Below are positions 35,512 to 44,747 of a stretch of 64,000 nt of DNA, piece by piece. The stretch's first letter is position 1. Each line of letters starts with the position of its first letter. Under the pieces are notes generated by a model. The model had not been told where the DNA came from and did no database searches. It saw nothing but the letters and a program-made list of their open reading frames with translations. The translations under genes and the position numbers were made by a program. Location: contig DAOTXW010000027.1 of assembly GCA_034435035.1 (NCBI GenBank), positions 62,001-126,000 of the forward strand. Direction: 5' to 3'. This stretch comes from JAHEME01 sp034435035 (GTDB taxonomy: Bacteria; Chloroflexota; Anaerolineae; Aggregatilineales; UBA3940).

Positions 35512-36969
35512 ATGATGCGGTTCAGACGGCGGGGCTCGCTGCCCCAGCTACGAAATTATCCGGCCGGGCGCAAGCCCGGTTTACTGCTCTTCCGGCGGCG
35601 CGGGCGCCCAGCGGGCGCCATTGGCCGCCGCGTGCAGTCCGTCAGCCCTGGCTCGCGCAGCATCGGGTGGCTGATGGCAGTTGCGATCGTGCTGGCCGTC
35701 ATCGCGGCAGCTCCGCTGTGGCTACCGGCCGTCTCCTGGGTCATCCCCGATCGCTACATCATGGCATATGCGCCTGAGCCGATCCAGCAGATGGTTTTCC
35801 AGGTCAATCCGGCTGAGCAGGTGCCCACTGTTGCGGCAGTGGACAGCGCGGAGGCAGAAAACCTGCTTGCCAGCCTGGCCCCCACCGCGACTCCTACCCC
35901 GGGCGGCAGCAACTTCGGTGGGCCGGGCAGCTTTGTCCAACCCACGCCGATGGCAGTCGCGCCGACGCCGACCCTGACTCCTGTGTTCTCCGTGCAGGTT
36001 GACTCGCGGGCAGTAGATCGGGAGAACCGCGCTGATCTCGGGGACATCAGCCATCTGCTGACGGGGTTCGAATGGGAACAGCAGGGTTACAACAACTGCG
36101 GGCCTGCCTCCGTGCGGACCCTGATGAGCTACTGGGGTGTAGAGTTCACGGAGGCTGAGGCTGCGGCCTATCTGAAGCCGGATCCCGAGGATCCCAACGT
36201 GCGCCCGGACGAGATTGCAACCTTCGTCGAGCAGTACGGCTACCAGGCTCTAACCCGGGTAGATGGCGATTTCGACCTGGTCAAGCAGTTCTTGCTGGCA
36301 GGCTATCCGGTGCTGATCGAAACCGGGTACGACCCTGAGCCAGACACCATCGGGTGGACGTCGCATTATCTGACCCTGGCTGGCTACTCCGACGAGGGGC
36401 TGATTGCGATGGATACCTATCGGCGCCCCAACTGGTTCTACCCGTACAACGAGGTGGATTACTACTGGCGTCAGTTCAACCGGCGCTATATCATCATCTT
36501 CCGCCCTGACCAGGCGGTGGCGGTGGCGTCAATAGTCGGCGATGAAATGAATGACACCGTGATGTATGAAAACGCGCTCCGCACCGCGCAGGCCGAATCC
36601 AGCCTCAATCGCGAAGATCCTTTCGCATGGTTCAACCTGGGAAGCAGCCTGGTGGCGCTGGGGCGCTATGAGGATGCCGCACTGGCGTTTGATCAGGCCC
36701 GGAATCTCGGGCTGCCCAGCCGATTCCTGTGGTATCAGTTCACTCCCTATGAAGCGTATCTGCAGGTTGGCCGATATGAGGATGTCATTGCGCTGGCCGA
36801 CGATGTCCTGGGCAAGAAAGCCAGTGAGGAGGCCTATTACTACAAAGGACTGGCGCTGCTGGAACTGGGAGAAACCGACCGCGCCCGGATTCAGCTGAGC
36901 ATGGCTGTTCGCCAGAACAGGAACTATGCTGAGGCTCGGGCCGCCCTTGAGACGCTGGATGGCGGCTGA
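35512..36969 (+). CDS. Membrane-anchored C39-like cysteine peptidase with TPRs, copy 1
   Basis: This 485-residue protein has a basic N-terminus, one membrane helix (about 51-73), the strongly conserved VIPDRYIMAYAPEP segment, and a Pro/Thr-rich linker (about 122-158). A papain-fold C39-like domain follows, with NNCGPAS (Cys196), His285 in TSHYLTLAGY and Asp302 in AMDTYRR. Two or three TPR-like repeats end the chain (FAWFNLGSSLVALGRYEDA, AYYYKGLALLELGETDRA). Topology puts the peptidase outside the cell. C39-like domains cleave leader or cell-surface peptides; here the substrate is unknown. A close paralogue begins 6 bp downstream. Confidence 0.83.
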   Translation: MMRFRRRGSLPQLRNYPAGRKPGLLLFRRRGRPAGAIGRRVQSVSPGSRSIGWLMAVAIVLAVIAAAPLWLPAVSWVIPDRYIMAYAPEPIQQMVFQVNPAEQVPTVAAVDSAEAENLLASLAPTATPTPGGSNFGGPGSFVQPTPMAVAPTPTLTPVFSVQVDSRAVDRENRADLGDISHLLTGFEWEQQGYNNCGPASVRTLMSYWGVEFTEAEAAAYLKPDPEDPNVRPDEIATFVEQYGYQALTRVDGDFDLVKQFLLAGYPVLIETGYDPEPDTIGWTSHYLTLAGYSDEGLIAMDTYRRPNWFYPYNEVDYYWRQFNRRYIIIFRPDQAVAVASIVGDEMNDTVMYENALRTAQAESSLNREDPFAWFNLGSSLVALGRYEDAALAFDQARNLGLPSRFLWYQFTPYEAYLQVGRYEDVIALADDVLGKKASEEAYYYKGLALLELGETDRARIQLSMAVRQNRNYAEARAALETLDGG

Positions 36970-36975
36970 TCGCGC

Positions 36976-38355
36976 ATGAGGCAGCCGGACCGCCGTCACC
37001 CTGAACCCCATGTGCGCCGGCGCGGCAGGGGCCGCCTCACGATTGGCCAGCGCAGTGCCCGGGCCGTGATCGCAGGCTCTCTGCTGCTGCTGGTGGTAAC
37101 CCTGGCTCTGCCGATATGGCTTCCGGGCATTGTGCGCTGGTTGGTACCCGACCGGTACATCATGGCCTACGCGCCGGAGCCGCTGCAGCGCCTGGTCTTT
37201 GACACCGATGCCGGTCAGACTCTGCCTACTGCCGCTGCCGTGCCGCCAAACCCGAGCATTGTGCTGCCGCCAACAGAAATCCTGTCACCCTCGCCGCTGC
37301 CAACCATCGCTGCGCCGGGGGCCGGAGCGGAGCCTACCCGGGGCGGAGCTGCCCCGACGGTCACTTTCACCCCGGCTTTTTCATCCAGCGACCCCCCCTC
37401 CCCGGCGCCTGGCGACTGGCCACCAACGATTCAACTGACCGGGTTCACGCATACCTATCAGGGATGGAACAACTGCGGACCCGCCACCCTGACGACCACG
37501 CTGAGTTTCTGGAACCTGAGAGTCACCCAGCCGGACGTCGCTGCGTTCGTCAAGCCCAACCCTGAGGATCGCAACGTAAGGCCGGATGAGCTGGCGGCCT
37601 ATGTAGAGAGCCTCGGGTATGAGGCCATCGTGCGGGCTGACGGCGACCTGGAACTCCTCAGGCGAATCCTTGCAGCGGGCTACCCGGTGGTCATTGAGAA
37701 AGGGTTTGATCCGGAGCCGGATCGGCTTGGCTGGATGGGGCACTATCTGGTACTGACCGGCTATTCCGATGCTGACGGCGTGTTCTATACGATGGACTCG
37801 TATCTCGGGCCGGACCGGTCGGAGGGCTATCAGAGTCTTGACCGCTTCTGGGAGCACTTCAATCGATTGTACATGGTGGTGTTCCCGCCGGGGGAGCGGG
37901 CCATCCTTGAGGATCTGATTGGGCCTGAGATGGGCGACACGCAGATGTATGCGAACGCCATCACCACCGCACAGGCAGCCGTGCAGCAGAATCCTGCCAA
38001 CGCCTTTGCCTGGTTCAACATCGGCAGCAGTCTGGCGGCCCTCGGCGACTATGCTGGCGCGGCCACCGCTTTTGACCAGGCGCGCAGCCTCGGGCTCCCA
38101 TGGCGCATTCTGTGGTATCAGTTCGGGCCGTATGAAGCGTATTTGAAGGTGGGGCGCTACGAGGATGTGCTCACGCTCGCCGATGCAATCCTGGCCGATA
38201 ATGAATACTCTGAGGAAGCCTACTACTATAAGGGATTGGTCTATTCCCAGCGTGGGCAGGTGAACGCAGCCCGGACGCAGTTCACGCTGGCGCTACGCAA
38301 CAATGCGCATTATGCCGCTGCGCAGGATGCGCTGGATTCCCTGCCCGATAATTAG
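36976..38355 (+). CDS. Membrane-anchored C39-like cysteine peptidase with TPRs, copy 2
   Basis: This 459-residue tandem paralogue of the preceding gene has the same order: basic N-terminus, membrane helix (about 32-52), LVPDRYIMAYAPEP, low-complexity Pro-rich linker, C39-like domain with NNCGPAT (Cys167), His in MGHYLVLTGY and Asp in YTMDSYLG, then TPRs. The juxtamembrane segment and catalytic core are much better conserved than the linker. Start ATG 36976 is 6 bp past the previous stop, so co-translation is likely. The C-terminal end overlaps the murJ upstream region but not its chosen start. Possible roles are envelope peptide processing or peptide capture. Confidence 0.82.
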   Translation: MRQPDRRHPEPHVRRRGRGRLTIGQRSARAVIAGSLLLLVVTLALPIWLPGIVRWLVPDRYIMAYAPEPLQRLVFDTDAGQTLPTAAAVPPNPSIVLPPTEILSPSPLPTIAAPGAGAEPTRGGAAPTVTFTPAFSSSDPPSPAPGDWPPTIQLTGFTHTYQGWNNCGPATLTTTLSFWNLRVTQPDVAAFVKPNPEDRNVRPDELAAYVESLGYEAIVRADGDLELLRRILAAGYPVVIEKGFDPEPDRLGWMGHYLVLTGYSDADGVFYTMDSYLGPDRSEGYQSLDRFWEHFNRLYMVVFPPGERAILEDLIGPEMGDTQMYANAITTAQAAVQQNPANAFAWFNIGSSLAALGDYAGAATAFDQARSLGLPWRILWYQFGPYEAYLKVGRYEDVLTLADAILADNEYSEEAYYYKGLVYSQRGQVNAARTQFTLALRNNAHYAAAQDALDSLPDN

Positions 38356-38416
38356 CCTCCTGGGCGCAGAGACAGTACACTCACCCCACATTCGAGGACC
38401 GCGGGGGGAATCTTTT

Positions 38417-40027
38417 ATGGCGGATGCTCCGGCGCCGCAGGCTGGCACCACAGTACAGGTTGCCCGTTCGACCGTGGTTATCATGGCAGGGCTTGGCCTG
38501 GCGCTGGTTCTGGGAATCGTGCGGCAGGCGATCGTATCAGGCCGTTTTGGCACCAGTGCCGCCTATGACGCCTTCTCGGCTGCCAATACGATCCCTGAGC
38601 TGCTCTATACGATGCTCTCCGGCGGTGCGCTGGCGTTTGCTTTCATCCCGGTCTATGCAGAATCGCTCAGCCGATCCGAGGCCGCCGCTGCCAACCGCCT
38701 GTTCAGCCAGGTATTCAATGCCATTCTGCTGCTGACTGCCGCTGCCTCAGCCGCGTCGGCGGTGGCGGCCCCGCTGCTGGTCTCGGTTCAGTGGGGGGTC
38801 GCACCGAGCTTCCCCGCTGAGCAGCAGGCGCTGACCGTTCAGCTGATGCGTGTGCTGCTGCTCTCGACGGTTGTATTCTCAGTCAGCAGCATCCTGACCG
38901 GCACACTCCATGCCCGGCAGCACTTCCTGCTGCCGGCGCTGGCGCCCAGCCTGTATACCGGCGGGATCATTATCGGAGCGGTGGTGCTGCAGCCCCTGTG
39001 GGGTATCTTTGGCCTGGCATGGGGCGCTGTGATCGGGGCCGGGCTGCACTTCGCAGTCCAGGTCCCGGGACTGCTGCGGTACCAGGTGCGCTGGCTGCCC
39101 GCGCTGAGCCTCGCCGATGCCGACGTGCGCCGCGTTGCAGCGCTGATGCTGCCCCGGGTGATCGATCTGCTGATGGCGCGGGCCAGCATTGAGTGGCTTA
39201 ACAATAACCTGGCGTCCGGGATGGGGGAAGGGCGGGTCTCGGCGCTGCGCTACAGTTATACGCTGATGAATATGCCGTGGACGCTGATCGGCACGGCCAT
39301 TGCAACAGCCGTCTTCCCCACGATGGCGGCTCTGGCAGCCCGCGGCGATGTAGCGGCGCAGCGGCGCGCCCTCAGCGGCTCCCTGAGGGCCATCCTGACA
39401 TTGGCCATCCCGGCAGCAGCCGGGCTGCTGGTGCTGGGGCATCCCCTCATCCAGGTGCTGTTTGAACGCGGCGAATTCACACCGCGCAGCACTGAGCTGG
39501 TCTACTACTCGTTGCAGTTCTACGCGCTGACCCTGATCAGCCTGTCCATGCTGGACGCGGTAGTGCGGGCCTTTGCGGCACAGAAAGACACGCTGACGCC
39601 GCTGCTGGTCTCATTCTTCACGACTGCCCTCAACATCGGTCTGGCGATCTGGCTCTCCCGGCCGATCAACCGGGGTGGGCTGGAGCACGGCGGGCCGCCG
39701 CTGGCCAATGGGATCGCGGTCGGGGTGGAGGCGCTCACTGGTATGGTGATCTTGCATCTGCGCTGGCGCGGTGTTGATGCGCGGCGGATCGTGCAGGATG
39801 CGGCCAAGGCCGCCGCTGCCGCTGGCGCCATGGCTGCCAGTCTCACCGTGCTGCAAAGGCTATGGCAGCCGCAGCCACCGGTCATGCTGGTAGTGGGTGG
39901 CGCGATGGGGGTAGCGGTCTATACAGCGGCGGCGCTGGCACTGGGCATCCATGAGGTGCGGACGATCCCGCTGTCCCTGTTGCAGATAGTGCGGCGCGCC
40001 CCCGCGCAGCCACGCATGGATGCATAG
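38417..40027 (+). CDS. murJ: MurJ/MviN-type lipid II flippase
   Basis: This 536-residue polytopic membrane protein of the MOP superfamily has about 14 hydrophobic segments. The N-terminal helix ends in GIVRQAIVSGRFGTSAAYDAFSAANTIPELLY, the best-known MurJ/MviN signature, with Arg and Asp lining the central cavity. LFSQVFNAILL and FERGEFT follow, as expected. The family flips lipid II or related undecaprenyl-linked intermediates. ATG 38417 was chosen with GGGGGGA upstream. It follows two surface peptidase genes and precedes a membrane thioredoxin. The presence of MurJ implies a lipid-linked cell-wall precursor even though the MurF-Alr protein in this window appears inactive. Confidence 0.9.
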   Translation: MADAPAPQAGTTVQVARSTVVIMAGLGLALVLGIVRQAIVSGRFGTSAAYDAFSAANTIPELLYTMLSGGALAFAFIPVYAESLSRSEAAAANRLFSQVFNAILLLTAAASAASAVAAPLLVSVQWGVAPSFPAEQQALTVQLMRVLLLSTVVFSVSSILTGTLHARQHFLLPALAPSLYTGGIIIGAVVLQPLWGIFGLAWGAVIGAGLHFAVQVPGLLRYQVRWLPALSLADADVRRVAALMLPRVIDLLMARASIEWLNNNLASGMGEGRVSALRYSYTLMNMPWTLIGTAIATAVFPTMAALAARGDVAAQRRALSGSLRAILTLAIPAAAGLLVLGHPLIQVLFERGEFTPRSTELVYYSLQFYALTLISLSMLDAVVRAFAAQKDTLTPLLVSFFTTALNIGLAIWLSRPINRGGLEHGGPPLANGIAVGVEALTGMVILHLRWRGVDARRIVQDAAKAAAAAGAMAASLTVLQRLWQPQPPVMLVVGGAMGVAVYTAAALALGIHEVRTIPLSLLQIVRRAPAQPRMDA

Positions 40028-40140
40028 CGCGCCGCTGCACGGCGAACCTCGGTCGCAATTGGCGCAATCCATCGCTATATTCTGTTTAGCCTGTGCGCAG
40101 GCGTTTAACTCTGGATCACCCGGACAGGATTGGACAAGAG

Positions 40141-40641
40141 ATGGTCAAGATTCTGGTGTGGGTCTTCAATCATCGTTTCTACCCGGTGCTAGTAGGTGTT
40201 GTGTTTGTGTTGGCGGCTGTGCTGCTGGCTCGCGATGGCGTGGAATGGTATGACGTTGCGGCGCTGGCGGGTGTTGGCGTGGTGAGCGTAGGGATATGGC
40301 TTCTCCTGCGCCCCCAGCAGAGCGGCCCAAACAGTGTGCAGGCCATCCGGGCGCTGATCAAGGATGGCACCCAACCTACATTGATCGAGTTCTACTCATC
40401 GTATTGCGTGGGCTGTATGGCGATCCAGCCGGTGGTTGATCAGCTTGCCAAGGAAGCCGGCGAGCGCCTGCGCATCCTGCGTCTGAGCATCGATACTGAA
40501 CCGGGCAAGACGCTGATGCAGGAGCACAAGGTCGTATTCACGCCGACCTTTGTCTACTATGACGCCCGTGGTAACAAAGTGCGGGACAGCGTGTTCGTGC
40601 TGGACAAGGCCAAAATCCTGTACGATCTTGAGCACGCGTAA
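40141..40641 (+). CDS. Membrane-anchored thioredoxin-like protein
   Basis: This 166-residue protein has two hydrophobic helices (about 12-30 and 38-56), then a thioredoxin fold with active site SSYCVGC (Cys89 and Cys92) and the cis-proline loop VVFTPTFVYY. The CVGC motif differs from canonical CGPC. Both helices and the spacing suggest that the catalytic domain faces the same side as the N-terminus. ATG 40141 is preferred, with a GTG at 40093 as alternative. It may reduce or transfer disulfides on envelope proteins. It overlaps the following methyltransferase gene by one base (TAATG). Confidence 0.85.
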   Translation: MVKILVWVFNHRFYPVLVGVVFVLAAVLLARDGVEWYDVAALAGVGVVSVGIWLLLRPQQSGPNSVQAIRALIKDGTQPTLIEFYSSYCVGCMAIQPVVDQLAKEAGERLRILRLSIDTEPGKTLMQEHKVVFTPTFVYYDARGNKVRDSVFVLDKAKILYDLEHA

Positions 40642-41231
40642 TGCGACGGCTGTTCTTCTGGTGGCGCTACCTGAGCAAACAGGCTCGCTGGGATACCGGC
40701 ATCACGCCCCCTGAACTGGTGCGCCTGGTGGAGGATGAAGGCCTCCCGCCGGGCCGCGCGCTGGACTTGGGCTGCGGAACTGGCACCAATACGCTGTATC
40801 TGGCGGATAAGGGATGGCAGGCTGTCGGCGTGGACTTTGTGGCGGATGCTGTCCGGACGGCGCGCCGTCGGGCACGACAACATGGAGTAGCCGGGCGGAC
40901 ACGCTTCCTGGTGGGTGATGTATGCCGACTGGACAGGCTTCCGCTGGATGCGCCTGTTGATCTGTGTGTGGATATCGGCTGCGCTCACAGCCTGAGTGCA
41001 GCCCAGCGGGCACAGTACGCGGAGCAGGTCGCAAGGGTGCTGCGTCCCGGCGGGCTGCTCCTGCTGTACATGTTCCGTCCGACCGAGCAGCGTCGCGTGG
41101 GTCTCGAGCCGGAGGCTGTGGAGGCGCTGTTCTCCGAGCACTTTCGCCTGCAGCTGGTAGAGATCGGTGAGGATCGGGCCGCACAGGCTGGCTCCGCCTG
41201 GTATCGGTTTGAGCGAAGAGCCGCCAGCTGA
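40641..41231 (+). CDS. Class I SAM-dependent methyltransferase
   Basis: This 196-residue small-molecule methyltransferase has motif I ALDLGCGTGTNTLYLADKG, acidic motif VGVDFVADAV and a VARVLRPGGLLLL post-motif. The CGTGTNTLYLADKGW stretch resembles TehB/thiopurine-type methyltransferases. The substrate is unknown. It is translationally coupled to the thioredoxin gene upstream and to the phosphatase-superfamily gene downstream, whose ATG shares its stop. Confidence 0.85.
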   Translation: MRRLFFWWRYLSKQARWDTGITPPELVRLVEDEGLPPGRALDLGCGTGTNTLYLADKGWQAVGVDFVADAVRTARRRARQHGVAGRTRFLVGDVCRLDRLPLDAPVDLCVDIGCAHSLSAAQRAQYAEQVARVLRPGGLLLLYMFRPTEQRRVGLEPEAVEALFSEHFRLQLVEIGEDRAAQAGSAWYRFERRAAS

Positions 41232-42181
41232 TGCGCATTCTGTTCCTGTTCTTTGATGGCATCGGGCTGGGGGATGAGGATCCGGAGCGCAACCCCTTTG
41301 CCGCGGCGCAGGCACCGACCCTGTCGCAACTGGCAGGGGGACAGCGCTGGGTGCGGGGATCGGAGCGCCGGGACAGCGGCAGAGCGCTGTTTGCGCCAAC
41401 CGACGCCTGTATGGGTGTGGAGGGAAAGCCGCAGAGCGCTACCGGGCAGGCGGCGATCCTGACCGGCCTGAATGTGCCCCGGCTAATCGGGCGGCACTAC
41501 GGCCCCAAGCCCATCCCGGAGATCGCCGAAATTGTCATGCGCGAGAGCGTCATTAGCCGGCTGGCCGCCTGTGGGCGCAGCGCTGGCCTGCTCAACGCGT
41601 ATCCGTCGCAGCATCTGGCCAGCCTCCGCAGTGGCAAACGATTGCTCTCGGCCAGCCAACTGGCACTGCACGTGGCCGGCGTGGAATTGCGCGATGGGCA
41701 TGCCCTGCTGGAGGGGCGGGCTCTATCGGCTGACTTCACCGGGCAGATGTGGTGGAGCCATGCCGCGCTGCGCGATAGCGCAAGCCAGGAATGGCGTGCC
41801 CGATCAGGGGACGAGGCTCCGCCCGTTATGACCCCTTATGATGCCGGCCACAAGCTGGCGGCACTGGCTGAAGAGAAGGATTTCACCTTCTTTGACTGCT
41901 GGCTGACTGATTATGTGGGGCACCGGGGCAGCCTGACCGATGCAGTCCAGACAGTTGAATTGATGGACGGTGTGCTGGCGGGACTGCTGGCTGCATGGGA
42001 TGACTCGGCGGGGCTGGTCGTCATCACCAGTGATCATGGCAACCTGGAGGACATGGCAGAGCGCGGCCACACCCGCAATCTGGTGCCGACAGTGATCTTT
42101 GGCGAAGCCCGGCATGCCTTCGCGAGCGGACTGACAGATCTCACCGGATTTGCGCCTGCGCTTCTGACTGCGCTGTGCTGA
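41231..42181 (+). CDS. Alkaline phosphatase-superfamily metalloenzyme
   Basis: This 316-residue protein belongs to the alkaline phosphatase/phosphopentomutase/phosphoglycerate mutase superfamily. It has the N-terminal metal motif LFFDGIGLGD, the putative nucleophile in QSATGQAAILTG (Ser or Thr), the metal ligands in DCWLTDYVGHRG, and the C-terminal ITSDHGNLEDM with a following His. These belong to a two-metal active site. At 316 residues it is shorter than cofactor-independent phosphoglycerate mutase and lacks a clear mutase insert. Substrate unknown; it may be a phosphatase or phosphotransferase acting on a small molecule. It is coupled to the methyltransferase upstream. Confidence 0.8.
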   Translation: MRILFLFFDGIGLGDEDPERNPFAAAQAPTLSQLAGGQRWVRGSERRDSGRALFAPTDACMGVEGKPQSATGQAAILTGLNVPRLIGRHYGPKPIPEIAEIVMRESVISRLAACGRSAGLLNAYPSQHLASLRSGKRLLSASQLALHVAGVELRDGHALLEGRALSADFTGQMWWSHAALRDSASQEWRARSGDEAPPVMTPYDAGHKLAALAEEKDFTFFDCWLTDYVGHRGSLTDAVQTVELMDGVLAGLLAAWDDSAGLVVITSDHGNLEDMAERGHTRNLVPTVIFGEARHAFASGLTDLTGFAPALLTALC

Positions 42182-42212
42182 TGGGCTGTGATCAGCAGAT
42201 GGCATGAGGTGA

Positions 42213-42241
42213 TTGACGGCGCACCCCCTACCGTCTTATGA
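42213..42241 (+). promoter_or_regulatory. Possible promoter of the AMMECR1 gene
   Basis: TTGACG (42213-42218) and TTATGA (42236-42241) are 17 bp apart, ending 43 bp before the GTG start. The -10 box is weak, so this is tentative. Confidence 0.4.
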
Positions 42242-42283
42242 TGAGTATCAGAGTGCGATGACTCTCATCCCCGGGGTGTTCCC

Positions 42284-42883
42284 GTGTCTGAACAGATTTC
42301 CCCTGCACTTACATCTGAAGAGAGGCGGATACTTCTGACCCTGGCGCGCCAGGCGATTGACGCAGCCGCCCGACATCGTCCACTTCCGTCCGTCGCTCTC
42401 GATGAGCTGCCGGCGGCGCTGCGGGAGCCCAAAGCATGTTTTGTCACCCTGCACAAACATGGCCAGCTCCGCGGCTGCACCGGTGTCCTGAGCGCCCGCG
42501 CTCCGCTGGCACTGGAAGTGGTCCGCACAGCCAGCCAGACCGCCATGGCCGATCCCCGGTTCTGGCCCGTGACCCCCGACGAGGTCGCCGAATTGGAGAT
42601 CGAGATCTCTGTCCTCACCCCTCCCTCCCGGCTCGACTATAGCACATCCGCCAGTCTGCCCGGGCTGCTGCGGCCGGGCATCGATGGTGTAACGCTGATC
42701 AGGGGCCCGCACCGTGCCACGTTTCTGCCGCAGGTGTGGGAAAAAGTCCCCGATGCCACCACATTCCTGGATATGTTGTGCGAGAAGATGGGACTGCCGC
42801 GCCGATCCTGGCTGTATGCGCATCTGGATGTTGAGACGTATCAGGTTGAAGAGTTCTCTGAGGCCACCGTAGGGCCGGTGTAG
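42284..42883 (+). CDS. AMMECR1-domain protein
   Basis: This 199-residue protein is an AMMECR1 family member, with the invariant LRGCTG motif near residue 63 and the TAMADPRFWPVTPDEV and LEIEISVLTPP segments. In bacteria the family is often the A component of the AmmeMemoRadiSam system (AMMECR1, Memo and a radical SAM protein); neither of the other two is in this window. The biochemical function is not established. It starts with GTG and has a possible promoter of its own. The next gene is convergent with a 7-bp gap. Confidence 0.88.
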   Translation: MSEQISPALTSEERRILLTLARQAIDAAARHRPLPSVALDELPAALREPKACFVTLHKHGQLRGCTGVLSARAPLALEVVRTASQTAMADPRFWPVTPDEVAELEIEISVLTPPSRLDYSTSASLPGLLRPGIDGVTLIRGPHRATFLPQVWEKVPDATTFLDMLCEKMGLPRRSWLYAHLDVETYQVEEFSEATVGPV

Positions 42884-42890
42884 CCATCTG

Positions 42891-43595
42891 TTAATCGGAC
42901 GGGATGAACTCAAACCGCCCGGTTTGCTCATCCAGAAAGAACTTCTCGCCCCCAAAAGTTTCCAATGTGTGCTGACCCGGGCGCGGCACGTAGACCCCGC
43001 TGCGGTCCACCATTCCACCCGCGTCATAGCGATAGGTTGTGATGAACTTGATCTCCGGGCTGGTTGCCCACCCGATCCGGGCACGCTGCTCACCGGTGAG
43101 CTTTTCCCGCCAGACCTTGCCAAACCCCCGCACGGGCTGCAGCAGCCCGGCAGGTTGAGTCATCGTCAGATCGAAGGGGATCTCGGTGTCGCTGTTCCAG
43201 TCGTCGGTGAACGCCAGCCAGATGCCCTGATCGTCCGCTCCTTCGTCGAAGATCGCGACCCAGATCTCTCCGCTGCCCGGTGCGAACTCGTGGGATTCCC
43301 TGCAGCGCTCCTCAAAAGTCCTGCCGACCCAGAACATGCGGCCCGATTCAAATGCCTGCTCAACCACCTCGGCCCGGCAGGCATAGGGTGTGGGAAAGAT
43401 CTCCGGCGAACCGGTTGCAGCCGGCTGATCCGCGCCGCGGGCGGGTTCTTCGCCGGTGACGATCAGGTAGATCGGAGTCTGTGTGGGTAAAGGGGTCAGC
43501 GTGCCGCCTGTGCAGGCCGACAGAAGCGCTGCGATCAGGGCGAGGGCAGCCAGGCATATCGAACGCCAGGCATGCGCCGTTCCACGAATCATCAT
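42891..43595 (-). CDS. Secreted lipoprotein, unknown function
   Basis: This 234-residue lipoprotein has a signal peptide with lipobox LLSAC, a Thr/Pro-rich linker and a globular domain of two similar blocks. One block is VVEQAFESGRMFWVGRT; the other is near the C-terminus around GGMVDRSGVYVPRPGQHTLETFGGEKFFLDEQTGRFEF. This layout occurs in extracytoplasmic proteins of Chloroflexota-like genomes but I cannot name a family. GGAGAG precedes ATG 43595 on the minus strand. It is divergent from the epimerase gene. Confidence 0.7.
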   Translation of the reverse strand: MMIRGTAHAWRSICLAALALIAALLSACTGGTLTPLPTQTPIYLIVTGEEPARGADQPAATGSPEIFPTPYACRAEVVEQAFESGRMFWVGRTFEERCRESHEFAPGSGEIWVAIFDEGADDQGIWLAFTDDWNSDTEIPFDLTMTQPAGLLQPVRGFGKVWREKLTGEQRARIGWATSPEIKFITTYRYDAGGMVDRSGVYVPRPGQHTLETFGGEKFFLDEQTGRFEFIPSD

Positions 43596-43753
43596 AGATG
43601 CTCTCCTCTGACAGTCCACGCGGGCGATTGTAGCATCTGGCCATGGACGCCGCTAATGCGGCGAGTCTTGCGCCCTGCGCTTTCAGCCGATACACTGAGG
43701 CCGGGCCAGGGTTCCGCGACTTCGGCCTTCATCCGAGTGAGGGCATACAGGCA

Positions 43754-44743
43754 TTGAGCGAAGCAGCGATCAGCGGTAAGCGCGTGCTGGTCACCGGCGC
43801 GACCGGTTTCATCGGTGCGCATTTGTGCCGGCGGCTGGCATCAGAGGGGGCGCACGTCCTGGCATTGGAGCGGAAGCCGGGGCGGGGCGGTGCACTGGCA
43901 GCATCCGGTATCGAGGTCGTGACAGGAGACATCACGGATGGCCCTCGCATGGAAGCTATCCTGGCGCACGGGGTGGATGTCATAGTGCATCTGGCCGCCT
44001 GGCTGCGGGGCCGCAACCTACGCGAGGCTGTGCTCGTCAATGAAACGGCTTCTCGCAGCCTGGCGGAGGCCAGCGTGCGCCATTCAGTGAGCCGCTTTGT
44101 TTTCACAAGCAGCATCGCGGTCTATGGGCTGCATGGGAATCAGGATGTGGCTGAAGACTGGCCTCTTCAGACTTACGGCGATCCATACGGTGACAGCAAG
44201 ATCCGGGCTGAGGCTGTGCTGCAGCAGGTAAGCCACGAAACCGGACTTGCGCTGGTGATTGTCCGGCCCGGGATGGTCTACGGACCGGGATCGCCCGGCT
44301 GGACAATCCGGATGGCGCGCTGGGCGCGTCAGGGTATCCTGCCGCTGGTGGATGGTGGGCGCGGCACGGCCTACCCGATCTACATTGACAACCTCCTCGA
44401 CCTGATCATGCTTTGCCTGTGGCACCCGGCGGCAGTCGGCGGAGTTTTTAACGGAGTCGATGATGGGCCGGTTACGCTGGCTGAGTATCTGGGGGCCTAC
44501 ATGAAGATGGCCGGGACCAGCCGCGCGCTGCGGCTGCCGGGATGGCTGGTATCGCTGGCAGCCGGGGCACTCGATCCCCTGCTGCCCGGGATCAGCCTGC
44601 GCTACGTTGCCAGCCAGATGCAGGGCACCGGGCAAGTGCTCAACAACCGGAGTAAACAACTGCTCGGGTGGCAGCAGCAGATCTCACTGGAAGAAGGACT
44701 GCGGCGATCGGAAGCCTGGCTGCGCGCGGCGCAGTACCTGTAG
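43754..44743 (+). CDS. NAD-dependent epimerase/dehydratase (extended SDR)
   Basis: This roughly 329-residue extended short-chain dehydrogenase/reductase has the nucleotide motif VTGATGFIGAHL at its N-terminus, the Ser of FTSSIAVYG, and the catalytic pair in DPYGDSKIRAE (Tyr and Lys). Substrates in this family are usually nucleotide sugars, but steroid-like or other alcohols also occur. The start is uncertain: TTG 43754, with GAGGG upstream, gives a family-like N-terminus and leaves a divergent promoter region; ATG 43643 adds 37 residues without homologous look or ribosome binding site. It forms a tight unit with the next two genes (4-bp gaps). Confidence 0.82.
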   Translation: MSEAAISGKRVLVTGATGFIGAHLCRRLASEGAHVLALERKPGRGGALAASGIEVVTGDITDGPRMEAILAHGVDVIVHLAAWLRGRNLREAVLVNETASRSLAEASVRHSVSRFVFTSSIAVYGLHGNQDVAEDWPLQTYGDPYGDSKIRAEAVLQQVSHETGLALVIVRPGMVYGPGSPGWTIRMARWARQGILPLVDGGRGTAYPIYIDNLLDLIMLCLWHPAAVGGVFNGVDDGPVTLAEYLGAYMKMAGTSRALRLPGWLVSLAAGALDPLLPGISLRYVASQMQGTGQVLNNRSKQLLGWQQQISLEEGLRRSEAWLRAAQYL

Positions 44744-44747
44744 CGCT

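Noticed and set aside
36976..38355. The second C39-like gene as a pseudogene copy
   Set aside because: Its frame is intact and Cys, His and Asp of the catalytic set are all present.
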